Shown here: positions 44,647 through 51,815 of the stretch, one piece after another | Layout of the letters: each line of letters opens with the position of its first letter | How positions within the stretch are numbered: the first letter of the stretch is position 1 | NCBI RefSeq assembly: GCF_003574315.2 | Contig: NZ_AP025739.1 | Location: 3,968,001 to 4,032,000, forward strand | Direction: 5' to 3' | DNA from: Capsulimonas corticalis | GTDB lineage: Bacteria; Armatimonadota; Armatimonadia; Armatimonadales; Capsulimonadaceae | Length of the DNA: 64,000 bases | Notes under the pieces: generated by a model | Databases searched by the model: none | What the model saw: only the letters and a program-made list of their open reading frames with translations | What the model was told of the DNA's origin: nothing | Made by a program: the position numbers and the translations under genes

Positions 44647-45045
44647 ATGAACCATCGCGTTGGAGGCCGTAAATTCGGTCTTCCCAGCGATCAGCGCCGA
44701 GCCCTTCTCAAAGGGCTGGTCCGCTCGTTGCTGACCTACCAGACAATCAAGACCACCGAGACCCGCGCCAAGGACATCCGCATCATTGCGGAGAAGATCA
44801 TCACCACGGCGCGCGTCGACACGCTTCACAACCGTCGCCAGGCGCGCAAGTACCTGAACGACGAGACGCTGGTCCACCATCTCTTCACGCAGATCGCCCC
44901 GGAGTTCAAGAACTCCACCGGCGGTTACACCCGCATGACGAAGATCGGCACGCGGCGCGGCGACGCCGCTCCGATCGTTCAGCTTGAGCTGCTCATCGAG
45001 CGCGAGCTTGGCATGCCGACCGCTCCGGTTAAGATCGGGCGGTAA
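44647..45045 (+). CDS. rplQ: 50S ribosomal protein L17
   Basis: 132 residues. RVGGRKFGLPSDQRRALLKGLVRSL and ETRAKDIRIIAEKIITTAR motifs of L17 (each shortened). Begins 13 bp after rpoA, as in the canonical alpha cluster, with AGGAG before the ATG. Confidence 0.97.
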   Translation: MNHRVGGRKFGLPSDQRRALLKGLVRSLLTYQTIKTTETRAKDIRIIAEKIITTARVDTLHNRRQARKYLNDETLVHHLFTQIAPEFKNSTGGYTRMTKIGTRRGDAAPIVQLELLIERELGMPTAPVKIGR

Positions 45046-45055
45046 TCTCGGACGC

Positions 45056-45814
45056 ATGGACCAAGCGGCGCGGATCTTAAAGCTCACGGTGGAGTACGAC
45101 GGGACGGATTTCTTCGGCTACCAATCACAGGGAGCGGGAGAGCGGACCGTACAAAGCGTGCTACAGGAAACCGTGAGCAAGATCGTGGATCACCCCGTGA
45201 TTCTCCACGCCGCTGGCCGCACCGATACCGGAGTGCACGCGCTGGGGCAGATCGTCTCCTTCCAGACTACTGGAAAGATCCCGACACAGCGTCTCGCGAT
45301 CGCACTCAATAGCACCTTGCCGCGCGATTTAGCCGTCGCCCGCGCAGAGGACGCGCCGGAAGGGTTTCACGCCCGTTTCTCGGCGCGCTCCAGGACTTAT
45401 GGCTACTTGCTCTCGACCCGGCGCACGCGCTCCGCGGTGTGGGGCCGTTACAGCCTGCATTGCAGGCGACCGCTGGATCGCGCGGCGATGCGCGCCGCGG
45501 GCGCCATGTTCGTAGGAACGCATGATTTTGCGGCCTATGCGCGCGGCGGCGGCAGTCCGGGACCGACGACGGTACGAGACCTGACGCACTTGTCGATCCG
45601 TCGCTTCGGCGACGATCGCCTTCTGGTGATTGTGACGGCGAGTGGTTTTTTACGAACCATGGTCCGAAATATCGTCGGAGTGCTGGTCGCCGTGGGATCG
45701 GGAGATTTGGAGCCGAGCGCGGCTCGCGAGATACTGGATACGAAAAACCGCATTGAGAACCCCGTGGCGCCGGCGGCGCCGCATGGTCTGTTCCTGATGC
45801 GCGTGCAATATTGA
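45056..45814 (+). CDS. truA: tRNA pseudouridine synthase A
   Basis: 252 residues from ATG 45056. Makes pseudouridine at positions 38-40 of tRNAs. YDGTDFFGYQSQ, the catalytic aspartate in GRTDTGVHALGQ, and SGFLRTMVRNIVG are diagnostic. Directly follows rplQ (10-bp gap), as in many bacteria. Confidence 0.96.
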   Translation: MDQAARILKLTVEYDGTDFFGYQSQGAGERTVQSVLQETVSKIVDHPVILHAAGRTDTGVHALGQIVSFQTTGKIPTQRLAIALNSTLPRDLAVARAEDAPEGFHARFSARSRTYGYLLSTRRTRSAVWGRYSLHCRRPLDRAAMRAAGAMFVGTHDFAAYARGGGSPGPTTVRDLTHLSIRRFGDDRLLVIVTASGFLRTMVRNIVGVLVAVGSGDLEPSAAREILDTKNRIENPVAPAAPHGLFLMRVQY

Positions 45815-45871
45815 ATCGATCCATATGATGGATTATTAATCAATCCGAGTATTGATTACGGAGAAGGATAA

Positions 45872-46303
45872 ATGACAACTTTTAGCGCTAAGCCGGCGGA
45901 CATGGAAAAAAGCCGCCAGTGGATTGTGCTGGACGGAACCAATCAATCCGCAGGTCGCCTGGCGGCCGAAGCGGCGCGATTGCTTCGCGGTAAGCACAAG
46001 CCGGAATTCACCCCGCACGTCGACTGCGGCGATCATGTGATCATCATCAACGCCGATAAGGTCCGCCTGACCGGCAACAACAAAAAAGACGAGCCGATCT
46101 ACCGGCACACGCTTTATCCCGGCGGTATCCGCAGCGTTACTCGCGGCCGCGAGCTGGAGAAGAGCTCGGTAGACGCCCTGCACCGCATCATCAAAGGCAT
46201 GCTCCCCCACAACACGCTGGGCGCGAACATGCTGAAGAAGCTGCGCGTCGTCGCCGGCCCGGAACATCCGCATCAGGCTCAGAAGCCGACTCAGACTGCA
46301 TAG
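45872..46303 (+). CDS. rplM: 50S ribosomal protein L13
   Basis: 143 residues. [43 protein letters not shown] and [12 protein letters not shown] motifs. AGAAGGA is 8 bp upstream. Confidence 0.97.
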   Translation: MTTFSAKPADMEKSRQWIVLDGTNQSAGRLAAEAARLLRGKHKPEFTPHVDCGDHVIIINADKVRLTGNNKKDEPIYRHTLYPGGIRSVTRGRELEKSSVDALHRIIKGMLPHNTLGANMLKKLRVVAGPEHPHQAQKPTQTA

Positions 46304-46313
46304 GAACGATTCA

Positions 46314-46709
46314 ATGGCAACCACCACACGCTACTACGGCACCGGTCACCGCAAGAACGCCACCGCAAAGGTTTGGCTGACTCCGGGTGAAGGTAATATC
46401 GTCGTCAACAACAAGCAGCCGCTGGCTTACTTCGGCCGCGTGACCCTGGAGGCGCTGATCCGTCAGCCCCTGGAAGTCACCGAGACCCTGGGTAAGTTCG
46501 ACATCTGGGCGAAGACCCTGGGCGGCGGCATCTCGGGACAGGCCGGCGCAATGCGCCACGGCATCTCGAAGGCCCTCGTCGAGGCTGATCCCGACCTGCG
46601 CCCCGCGCTGCGCAAACTTGGCTTCCTGACCCGCGACCCGCGCGTCAAAGAGCGGAAGAAGGCCGGACGCAAGCGCGCGCGCCGCGGCTTCCAGTTCAGC
46701 AAGCGTTAA
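46314..46709 (+). CDS. rpsI: 30S ribosomal protein S9
   Basis: 131 residues. [35 protein letters not shown] and the C-terminal [18 protein letters not shown], whose terminal Lys-Arg reaches P-site tRNA. Ends the plus-strand ribosomal run; a terminator follows. Confidence 0.97.
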   Translation: MATTTRYYGTGHRKNATAKVWLTPGEGNIVVNNKQPLAYFGRVTLEALIRQPLEVTETLGKFDIWAKTLGGGISGQAGAMRHGISKALVEADPDLRPALRKLGFLTRDPRVKERKKAGRKRARRGFQFSKR

Positions 46710-46767
46710 TCCAGGCAAATTGCCGCAAGGGCATTCCGATGCTCGCAGTGGTATGCGTCGTCGCTTG

Positions 46768-46801
46768 AAAATGGCGTTCCACTTTGGAACGCCATTTTTC
46801 G
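46768..46801 (+). terminator. Rho-independent terminator after rpsI
   Basis: 13-bp stem AAAATGGCGTTCC / GGAACGCCATTTT with ACTTT loop and a T-run. Confidence 0.92.
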
Positions 46802-46803
46802 CA

Positions 46804-46865
46804 ACTGGCGCAAGCATAAATATTTCGTCGCGTCACCGCGTGAACTTTTTGCCGCTTGCGCCAGT
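46804..46865. repeat. Spaced inverted repeat before the tat-secG genes
   Basis: ACTGGCGCAAGC (46804-46815) and its exact complement GCTTGCGCCAGT (46854-46865) are 38 bp apart; the right arm ends directly before TATATA and the ribosome binding site of the first tatA gene. Confidence 0.6.
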
Positions 46866-46886
46866 ATATATAAGCGAGGTATGATT

Positions 46887-47270
46887 ATGCCGATTGCATT
46901 TGGCCTTGGGGCGCCTCCCGAGTGGATCATTATCTTCGCTGTCGCTCTGATCGTTTTCGGCCCAAAGAAGCTGCCTGAAGTCGGCAGGCAACTCGGGCAG
47001 GCGATGAAGGAGTTTCGAAAGATCGCAGATGAACTCACCGGCGCCGTGCATTCCGTGCGCGACGAGGTGACCAGCGTGGCGACCACGGCGCGGACGGATG
47101 TCGAGAGCGCTTATCGCGGCGCGGACCGGTCTCCGGCGATCGATCAGCGCGACCTGATGGCTCCCGCGTTTCCGGAAACCAAGTCCGCCGATCGGCCCAT
47201 TGCTTTGAAGCTTTCCACGGCTCCTATCAGCGACGCCGCGCGTGACCCGCAAAGTGAGGAACATTCATGA
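46887..47270 (+). CDS. Twin-arginine translocation protein TatA/TatB type
   Basis: 127 residues from ATG 46887 (GAGGT 6 bp upstream; another ATG at 46881 is too close). One N-terminal membrane helix (IIIFAVALIVFG), hinge FGPKKLPEVG, amphipathic helix QLGQAMKEFRKI and a longer polar C-terminus than the 64-residue neighbour, so it may serve the TatB role. tatC is not in the window. Overlaps the next gene by 4 bp. Confidence 0.85.
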   Translation: MPIAFGLGAPPEWIIIFAVALIVFGPKKLPEVGRQLGQAMKEFRKIADELTGAVHSVRDEVTSVATTARTDVESAYRGADRSPAIDQRDLMAPAFPETKSADRPIALKLSTAPISDAARDPQSEEHS

Positions 47271-47461
47271 CACCGTTAGCATTTGGACTGGGCGGTCCCT
47301 GGGATATTGCAATTGTCGCTCTCGTTGTCGTTTTGCTGTTTGGCGGCCAAAAGCTGGCTGGCCTGGGCAAATCGATGGGCGAGGGAATCAAAGAGTTTAA
47401 GAAGGCGACGCGCGACGAGGACGAGCCGGCCACGGTCGTCGTGAAGCCCGAGGAGAAGTAG
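47267..47461 (+). CDS. tatA: Twin-arginine translocation protein TatA
   Basis: 64 residues. Membrane helix (DIAIVALVVVLLFGG) followed by LAGLGKSMGEGIKEFKKAT and a short acidic tail, the minimal TatA form. ATGA overlap with the upstream tat gene and 3 bp before secG indicate one operon of protein-export genes. Pore-forming partner of TatC for folded proteins. Confidence 0.88.
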   Translation: MTPLAFGLGGPWDIAIVALVVVLLFGGQKLAGLGKSMGEGIKEFKKATRDEDEPATVVVKPEEK

Positions 47462-47464
47462 TCA

Positions 47465-47698
47465 ATGGAAGTGGTCAAGATAATCCTGCTGGTGATCCAG
47501 GGATTGATCAGCGTGGCGTTCGTCTTTTTGGTGGCGACGCAGACATCCAAGAACGAGGGCTTTGGAACGATCGGCGTGCAGACGCCGGCGAACTTCAAGG
47601 GGATGCCTGGCTACGAAGAGCGCATGCAGCAGTACACCCGCAATCTGGGCATTGCGTGGTTCGCGGTCGCGCTTCTCGTCGCGTTCGTTTATCGGTAA
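47465..47698 (+). CDS. secG: Preprotein translocase subunit SecG
   Basis: 77 residues with two membrane spans: an N-terminal helix (IILLVIQGLISVAFVFLVA) and one at the C-terminal end (IAWFAVALLVAFVY), flanking a polar loop with GFGTIGVQ, as in SecG. Auxiliary subunit of the SecYEG channel. Followed by a hairpin terminator. Confidence 0.85.
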   Translation: MEVVKIILLVIQGLISVAFVFLVATQTSKNEGFGTIGVQTPANFKGMPGYEERMQQYTRNLGIAWFAVALLVAFVYR

Positions 47699-47705
47699 AA
47701 GAAAA

Positions 47706-47742
47706 AGCGCGTTCCTGAGCAGTCTTTGCTCGGGAACGCGCT
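47706..47742 (+). terminator. Hairpin after secG
   Basis: 16-bp stem with one mismatch (47706-47721 with 47727-47742), no T-run on the plus strand. Placed between the convergent secG and the small minus-strand gene. Confidence 0.6.
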
Positions 47743-47773
47743 CTCAATAATGATTGGGTTGCGTCGGGGGCGA

Positions 47774-47935
47774 TTAGGCCGCGCGGCGCTTCTGTTCATT
47801 CTGACGATTTCGCCATTCGTCGATATCGATCACGACGGCCGTGCTCTCCTGTGGCTCCGGACGAGCCGTCGCGGTAATGTACGCATAGAATGCTACGGCG
47901 CTGGCGCAGTAGCCTGCGATAATCCATAAAAACAT
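47774..47935 (-). CDS. Small membrane protein, 53 residues, unknown function
   Basis: Not an obvious family. 53 residues: one N-terminal hydrophobic span (MFLWIIAGYCASAVAFYAYI), then a charged tail with VVIDIDEWRNRQNEQKRR. A strong GGGAGGAG site lies 9 bp before its ATG and codon use is like its neighbours, so it is likely a real gene. TATAAT on the minus strand (48020-48015) could be its -10, without a clear -35. Confidence 0.6.
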   Translation of the reverse strand: MFLWIIAGYCASAVAFYAYITATARPEPQESTAVVIDIDEWRNRQNEQKRRAA

Positions 47936-48175
47936 CAACGTTCTCTCCTCCCCGCCTTCGGTAATTTGCTTAACATCATTATTGGCTTATTACCCGAAAA
48001 AGTTCTCACTTAATTATACGGTGTTTTTGCAAGAGTTCGTTTCTATTTCAAAGAATCTCACCTCATGAGATTCTTTCAACTTCACTTTTCCCCCTCTCTC
48101 CAAACTGGTCTCACGCGTCTCCCCCTGGGATATACTATATCTGTGACGATTGATCGGGTTTAGCGAGGTTAAAGA
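47936..48175. promoter_or_regulatory. Divergent intergenic region with palindrome
   Basis: 240 bp between two divergent small genes. It holds a perfect 11-bp palindrome AAAGAATCTCA / TGAGATTCTTT (48050-48060, 48066-48076, loop CCTCA), a minus-strand TATAAT at 48020-48015 and a plus-strand TATACT at 48131-48136. AT-richer than surroundings. The palindrome could be an operator serving both genes. Confidence 0.5.
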
Positions 48176-48412
48176 ATGACCATGAAGGACACATTTTTAG
48201 AAACGAATGCAGTGGTGGAAAGCGTGCGGCAGGCGTTCGACGGCGAGTCGAGCCGCCCTCAGTCGGAGTGGGTGCGCGGCAAGTGCCCGAAGTGCGGTGA
48301 CGACCTGGTGTCGAACTGCTACTATGTGGGCGGCCGCGGTTACCTGATCTGCTGGGAGTGCTGGTCGTCACTGGGCGGCGAGCCGCAGTGCAATTACCGC
48401 AAAATTCTGTAA
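48176..48412 (+). CDS. Small putative zinc-ribbon protein
   Basis: 78 residues. Two cysteine pairs, CPKCGDD and CWECW, separated by about 20 residues with YYVGGRGYLI between them, make a zinc ribbon likely; an extra Cys follows each pair. I do not recognise the family. GAGGT precedes the ATG at 48176; an ATG two codons later is possible. It lies 43 bp before a gene of unknown function that probably shares its transcript. Confidence 0.65.
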   Translation: MTMKDTFLETNAVVESVRQAFDGESSRPQSEWVRGKCPKCGDDLVSNCYYVGGRGYLICWECWSSLGGEPQCNYRKIL

Positions 48413-48455
48413 ACGCCAATTTTTGAGTATGGACACGGTTTAAGGAGATAATTCG

Positions 48456-49040
48456 ATGAGCAACTATGACAACAACCAGGGCGGCGAAGTGAGCAAGATC
48501 CAGATCTATCGCTTCGTGGCTAAAGATAATAAGATCCTCGATATCACGGACATGCTGGCGTACGATGTCAAGCGCAGCAAATTGTCGATCACCCTCGTAG
48601 AGTTCGACGACAACTGGGCCGCCACGCGCCGCGTGCGCCATTATGTGGACGCCGACGACATCAAACTCGTCTGCTACGACATCCTCTCCGGCCAGTTCAC
48701 GGCCTTCGAGGATCACAAGGGGACGGCGGGGCAGGACTACACCGAAGCCCGCGTCCTCTCCCTAAAAAAGGAAACGAAGTACCGTCAGCCTTACGTCCTG
48801 CGTGTCGACAACGGTCAGGGCGAGGTTCAGGGGCAGGGCCAGGTCAAGATGGTGAAGGCGACCGACAGCCTCACCATCCAGATGACAGAGTTCGAGGCGC
48901 GAAAGATGGCCCTGGTCATTCAGGACTATATCGCTCAGTGGGAAACGATCAACTTCCGCAAGCGTCAGGACGCGCGGACGGTGACGTTTACGCCCAGCCA
49001 GGAAGATCACCGCAAGCGCGACCACGCTCTCGCGGCCTAG
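48456..49040 (+). CDS. Hypothetical protein, 194 residues
   Basis: No signal peptide or membrane span; a charged, probably cytosolic protein. The N-terminal two-thirds alternate hydrophobic and charged residues (KIQIYRFVAKDNKILDITDML, shortened) as in beta-rich folds; an unusual GQGEVQGQGQVKM stretch follows, then a C-terminal helix region (EFEARKMALVIQDYIAQWE). TAAGGAG lies 8-9 bp before the ATG. Followed by a strong terminator. Function unknown. Confidence 0.7.
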   Translation: MSNYDNNQGGEVSKIQIYRFVAKDNKILDITDMLAYDVKRSKLSITLVEFDDNWAATRRVRHYVDADDIKLVCYDILSGQFTAFEDHKGTAGQDYTEARVLSLKKETKYRQPYVLRVDNGQGEVQGQGQVKMVKATDSLTIQMTEFEARKMALVIQDYIAQWETINFRKRQDARTVTFTPSQEDHRKRDHALAA

Positions 49041-49057
49041 TTTGAGATCATCAAAAG

Positions 49058-49106
49058 AAACGGGGAGGCATTCGCGATGGAAATCGCGAATGCCTCCCCG
49101 TTTTTT
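49058..49106 (+). terminator. Strong Rho-independent terminator
   Basis: 21-bp perfect stem (49058-49078 with 49083-49103) with GGAA loop and six T. Ends the transcript of the zinc-ribbon and 194-residue genes; the next promoter begins directly after it. Confidence 0.93.
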
Positions 49107-49107
49107 C

Positions 49108-49137
49108 TTGACAAACGCCCTGCGATGCTTCTACTAT
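49108..49137 (+). promoter_or_regulatory. Leaderless promoter of the NUDIX gene
   Basis: Perfect TTGACA (49108-49113), 18-bp spacer, TACTAT (49132-49137); ATG at 49146 is only 8 bp after the -10, so the transcript would begin at or next to the start codon, and no ribosome binding site exists. Confidence 0.75.
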
Positions 49138-49145
49138 ATTCCTCT

Positions 49146-49742
49146 ATGGAAGAACACAAAACCCCTTGGAAAACCGTGGGCAGCCGCGAAGTCTACGTTA
49201 ACCCCTGGATCCGCATCCGCGAAGATCATGTCATCCGTCCCGACGACAAGCCCGGCATCTACGGCGTCGTCGAGTTTCAAAACTACGCGCTCGGCATCGT
49301 GCCCGTCGCCGATAACGGCGACACATGGCTCGTGGGACAGTGGCGCTATCCGCTGGACCTTTACTCCTGGGAGATCCCGGAGGGCGGGGGACCGCTGAGC
49401 ATCCCGCTGATCGACAGCGCGAAGCGTGAGCTGCACGAAGAAGTGGGTTTGGCCGCCGCCGAATGGATCGATCTAGGCCTGTTCCATCTGTCCAACTCCG
49501 TAACCAATGAAGCAGGACGCGTGTTCCTGGCGCTAGGATTGACGGAGGGCGACGCCGAGCCCGAAGGGGATGAAGTGCTTCAGATCTGGCGTCTGCCGCT
49601 CACGGAGGCGTACGCGATGGCGATGGATGGTCGGATTACAGATGGGGTGAGTATTATCGGACTGACGCGGGCGGTGGAGTATTTGCAAACCCACCCCGGC
49701 CCTTCGGGCCACCCCTCCCACCAGGCTGGGAAGGGTTGGTGA
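49146..49742 (+). CDS. NUDIX hydrolase (ADP-ribose pyrophosphatase-like)
   Basis: 198 residues from ATG 49146. Resembles ADP-ribose pyrophosphatases: WVGQWRYPLD-like LVGQWRYPLDLYSWEIPEGGG then the Nudix box with AKRELHEEVGL. The box's first half reads EGGGPLSIPLIDSAKREL, fitting the family with the GxxE glutamate less evident. The last 18 residues (from about Gln181) are encoded by the left arm of palindromic repeat copy 4, in which the stop codon also lies. Leaderless by its promoter position. Confidence 0.85.
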   Translation: MEEHKTPWKTVGSREVYVNPWIRIREDHVIRPDDKPGIYGVVEFQNYALGIVPVADNGDTWLVGQWRYPLDLYSWEIPEGGGPLSIPLIDSAKRELHEEVGLAAAEWIDLGLFHLSNSVTNEAGRVFLALGLTEGDAEPEGDEVLQIWRLPLTEAYAMAMDGRITDGVSIIGLTRAVEYLQTHPGPSGHPSHQAGKGW

Positions 49743-49836
49743 GATTGCCTCTAACGAAAGTCGACTGCGAAATCGATCCTATAAACCCTTCCCAGCCTGG
49801 TGGGAGGGGTAGCCCGAAGGGCCGGGGTGGGTTTGC
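49685..49836. repeat. Long palindromic repeat, copy 4, inverted centre
   Basis: Arms 49685-49737 and 49784-49836 (53 bp, one mismatch) around a 46-bp centre that is the reverse complement of the centres in the other copies (GATTGCCTCT... instead of ...AGAGGCAATC). The inner arm is CCACCAGGCTGG, quite different from other copies but fully paired. It supplies the NUDIX 3' end, and its right end abuts the stop codon of the convergent ROK gene (49837). Confidence 0.92.
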
Positions 49837-50835
49837 CTACTCCGCTCCGCCGAGCAGCTGGAGCACCAGGGCCGCGCCGCCGAGGATGCCGGCATTGTCG
49901 CCGAGGCCGGCGGGGACGATGGTGCAGCTGCGGGAAAGGGAGCGAATGGCGCAGGCGTAGGTGGTGCGGCGGATCGGATCCAGGATCAGCTCGCCGGCCT
50001 GGGCCACGCCGCCGCCGATAACGATCATCTGCGGGTTGAAGAGGTTGATCAGGCTCGCAAGGGTGACGCCCAGGTAGTAGCCCGTTTCTTCAAAGACTTC
50101 GATCGCGACTTCGTCACCGGCTTCGGCGGCCTGCGCGATGATCGCGGGCGTCAGCATGAAGCGGTCGTAATCGACCAGCGTTCCCAGAACCGTCTTGCGG
50201 CCTTCCTGGATTTTGCGCGCGGCGCGCTCGACGATCGCGCTGATCTGCGCTTCGCCCTCAATGGCGCCGAACGACGTGTTGCCGCCGCGTCCGCCGGCGT
50301 TCACGATCACGTGGCCAACTTCGCCCGCGCCGCCGTCCGCGCCTTCCAGCAGCTTGCCGTCGATGATGATGCCGCCGCCGATGCCGGTGCCCAGGGTGAT
50401 CATGATCAGGTGGCGAACGCCGCGACCCGCGCCGAAGGCGTATTCGCCCAGAGCGGCGAGGTTCGCGTCATTGCCCAGGAAGACCGGCAGGCCCAGCGCT
50501 TCCTGCACTGGAGCGGCGATCTGCACGCCTTTCCACTGATCCTTGAAGTTCGGCGCCCATAGCACCATCCCTTCCTTCGCCTTCACATGGCCGGGCACGG
50601 CGACGCCGACGCCCAGCACCTGATCGCGCGAAATGCCCGCTTTCTCGATAGCGTTCTCCGCCGCGAGCACGATCTGGGCGCACGTCTGCGCCACGCCGTC
50701 CATGGCGTACGAAGGCAGATTATCCCCGCGACCCACAACCTCTTCCGTCTCACGCTTGATCACCGCCGCGCGGACATTCGTCCCGCCCAGATCCACACCT
50801 ATCACATAAGGCTTTTCAGCCGCAGATATCGCCAT
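49837..50835 (-). CDS. ROK family sugar kinase (glucokinase-like) without the zinc motif
   Basis: 332 residues from ATG 50835 (AGGAG 11 bp upstream; further in-frame ATGs at 50844 and 50859 are poorer). N-terminal phosphate motif IGVDLGGTNVRAAVI, then NDANLAALGEY, the ATP-binding LGTGIGGGIIIDG and GHVIVNAGG. ROK sugar kinases phosphorylate glucose or related sugars. The normal C-x-C-G-x2-G-C-x-E zinc signature is represented by GGNTSFGAIE, so all three cysteines are lost while the flanking fold is kept. Preceded by its own promoter. Confidence 0.88.
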   Translation of the reverse strand: MAISAAEKPYVIGVDLGGTNVRAAVIKRETEEVVGRGDNLPSYAMDGVAQTCAQIVLAAENAIEKAGISRDQVLGVGVAVPGHVKAKEGMVLWAPNFKDQWKGVQIAAPVQEALGLPVFLGNDANLAALGEYAFGAGRGVRHLIMITLGTGIGGGIIIDGKLLEGADGGAGEVGHVIVNAGGRGGNTSFGAIEGEAQISAIVERAARKIQEGRKTVLGTLVDYDRFMLTPAIIAQAAEAGDEVAIEVFEETGYYLGVTLASLINLFNPQMIVIGGGVAQAGELILDPIRRTTYACAIRSLSRSCTIVPAGLGDNAGILGGAALVLQLLGGAE

Positions 50836-50877
50836 TTCGCACATGTCTCCTAGTAACATCGGGGAAATTTTGACTTC

Positions 50878-50906
50878 AGTATGGCTGTCTCTGGCGGCTA
50901 TGTCAA
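50878..50906 (-). promoter_or_regulatory. Promoter of the ROK kinase gene
   Basis: Minus-strand TTGACA (50906-50901), 17-bp spacer, CATACT (50883-50878), about 43 bp before the start codon. Confidence 0.8.
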
Positions 50907-50987
50907 GCGCCTCGGGCGAAAATGCGCAAGGGCAATCACCGGACGCCTATCGGTATTCGAGACGCTTGCCTGGCGGCGTGAAGTTCT

Positions 50988-51815
50988 TCATGAAATCGTC
51001 TTTGCTGGCAGGGACAAATACATTCCCGCCGCCACAATCGCGCTCACGAGCGCCCAGAGAGCGAGAGATTTCCCGAGCAGAAGAAAACGCTTTTTCGAAC
51101 GCAGCGTTTCGCCGTTGACGAAAATGTAAAACGAAGCGGCAAAAAAGGCTGGCGGAATAAGTGACATCAGTATCCACGATACGAGAGCAACAAAAGTGCT
51201 GTTTGTGAGGAAATATCCCGTCGCAAGATTAATCGTTTCCGCAACGACCCCTGGGACGCAGATACAAGCGGCGATCGACAGCAGAGCGCTGGCGAGCGCC
51301 CCGTCCAGCAGCAGCGAAACCGTGAGCGATACCGCGAAGCATCCGATCGCAATGAGAACAGGCGAACCCAAGCTGGTCCAAAAGGTACTGGGATCGTGGA
51401 GCGCCCCTAACACTGTATGCAGTTGCGCCGCCCCGTTCTCGTGGGCGAGCGAGGTGATTGCGGAGACGGATAGCACGCCAAAGAACGTTGTGAAAACGCC
51501 GGTAAGTCCCGCGATGACTTTGGAAAGCCAGATCGTATTTCTTCGAACCGGGAGCATCGTGAGGAACGAAAGCGTTCCAGAACCGATTTCCCCGCAGAAG
51601 AGGCTGGACCCACACAGGGCGCTGGAGATGAAACAGCAGACCATCCCCATTCCCAGCAGCGCATTCACGCTGAATGGGAGAAACTCTGGATGTGCGCCGC
51701 GTCGTTCCTGAAAATCCCAAAGCGCCCAGCAGATATTTGCCAGGATGAACAAAATCGTCATTCCCAAAGGAATGATTCTGATTTCTCGTAATTCTTTCCG
51801 GATCAGCGTGTTCAT
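50988..51815 (-). CDS. ABC-2 type transporter permease
   Basis: 275 residues, six hydrophobic spans and a short cytosolic N-terminus (MNTLIRKELREIRI), the form of ABC-2 permeases that associate with a separate ATPase. The GEIGSGTLSFLTMLPVRR loop matches the family's coupling region and recurs in the second permease of the operon (REASRGTLSFLTGLPISRR). Its ATG overlaps the ATPase stop by 4 bp. Confidence 0.85.
   Translation of the reverse strand: MNTLIRKELREIRIIPLGMTILFILANICWALWDFQERRGAHPEFLPFSVNALLGMGMVCCFISSALCGSSLFCGEIGSGTLSFLTMLPVRRNTIWLSKVIAGLTGVFTTFFGVLSVSAITSLAHENGAAQLHTVLGALHDPSTFWTSLGSPVLIAIGCFAVSLTVSLLLDGALASALLSIAACICVPGVVAETINLATGYFLTNSTFVALVSWILMSLIPPAFFAASFYIFVNGETLRSKKRFLLLGKSLALWALVSAIVAAGMYLSLPAKTIS

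Noticed and set aside
47726-47929. A 67-codon plus-strand frame after secG
   Set aside because: The start lies in the terminator hairpin; the minus strand instead has a 53-codon gene with a strong ribosome binding site.
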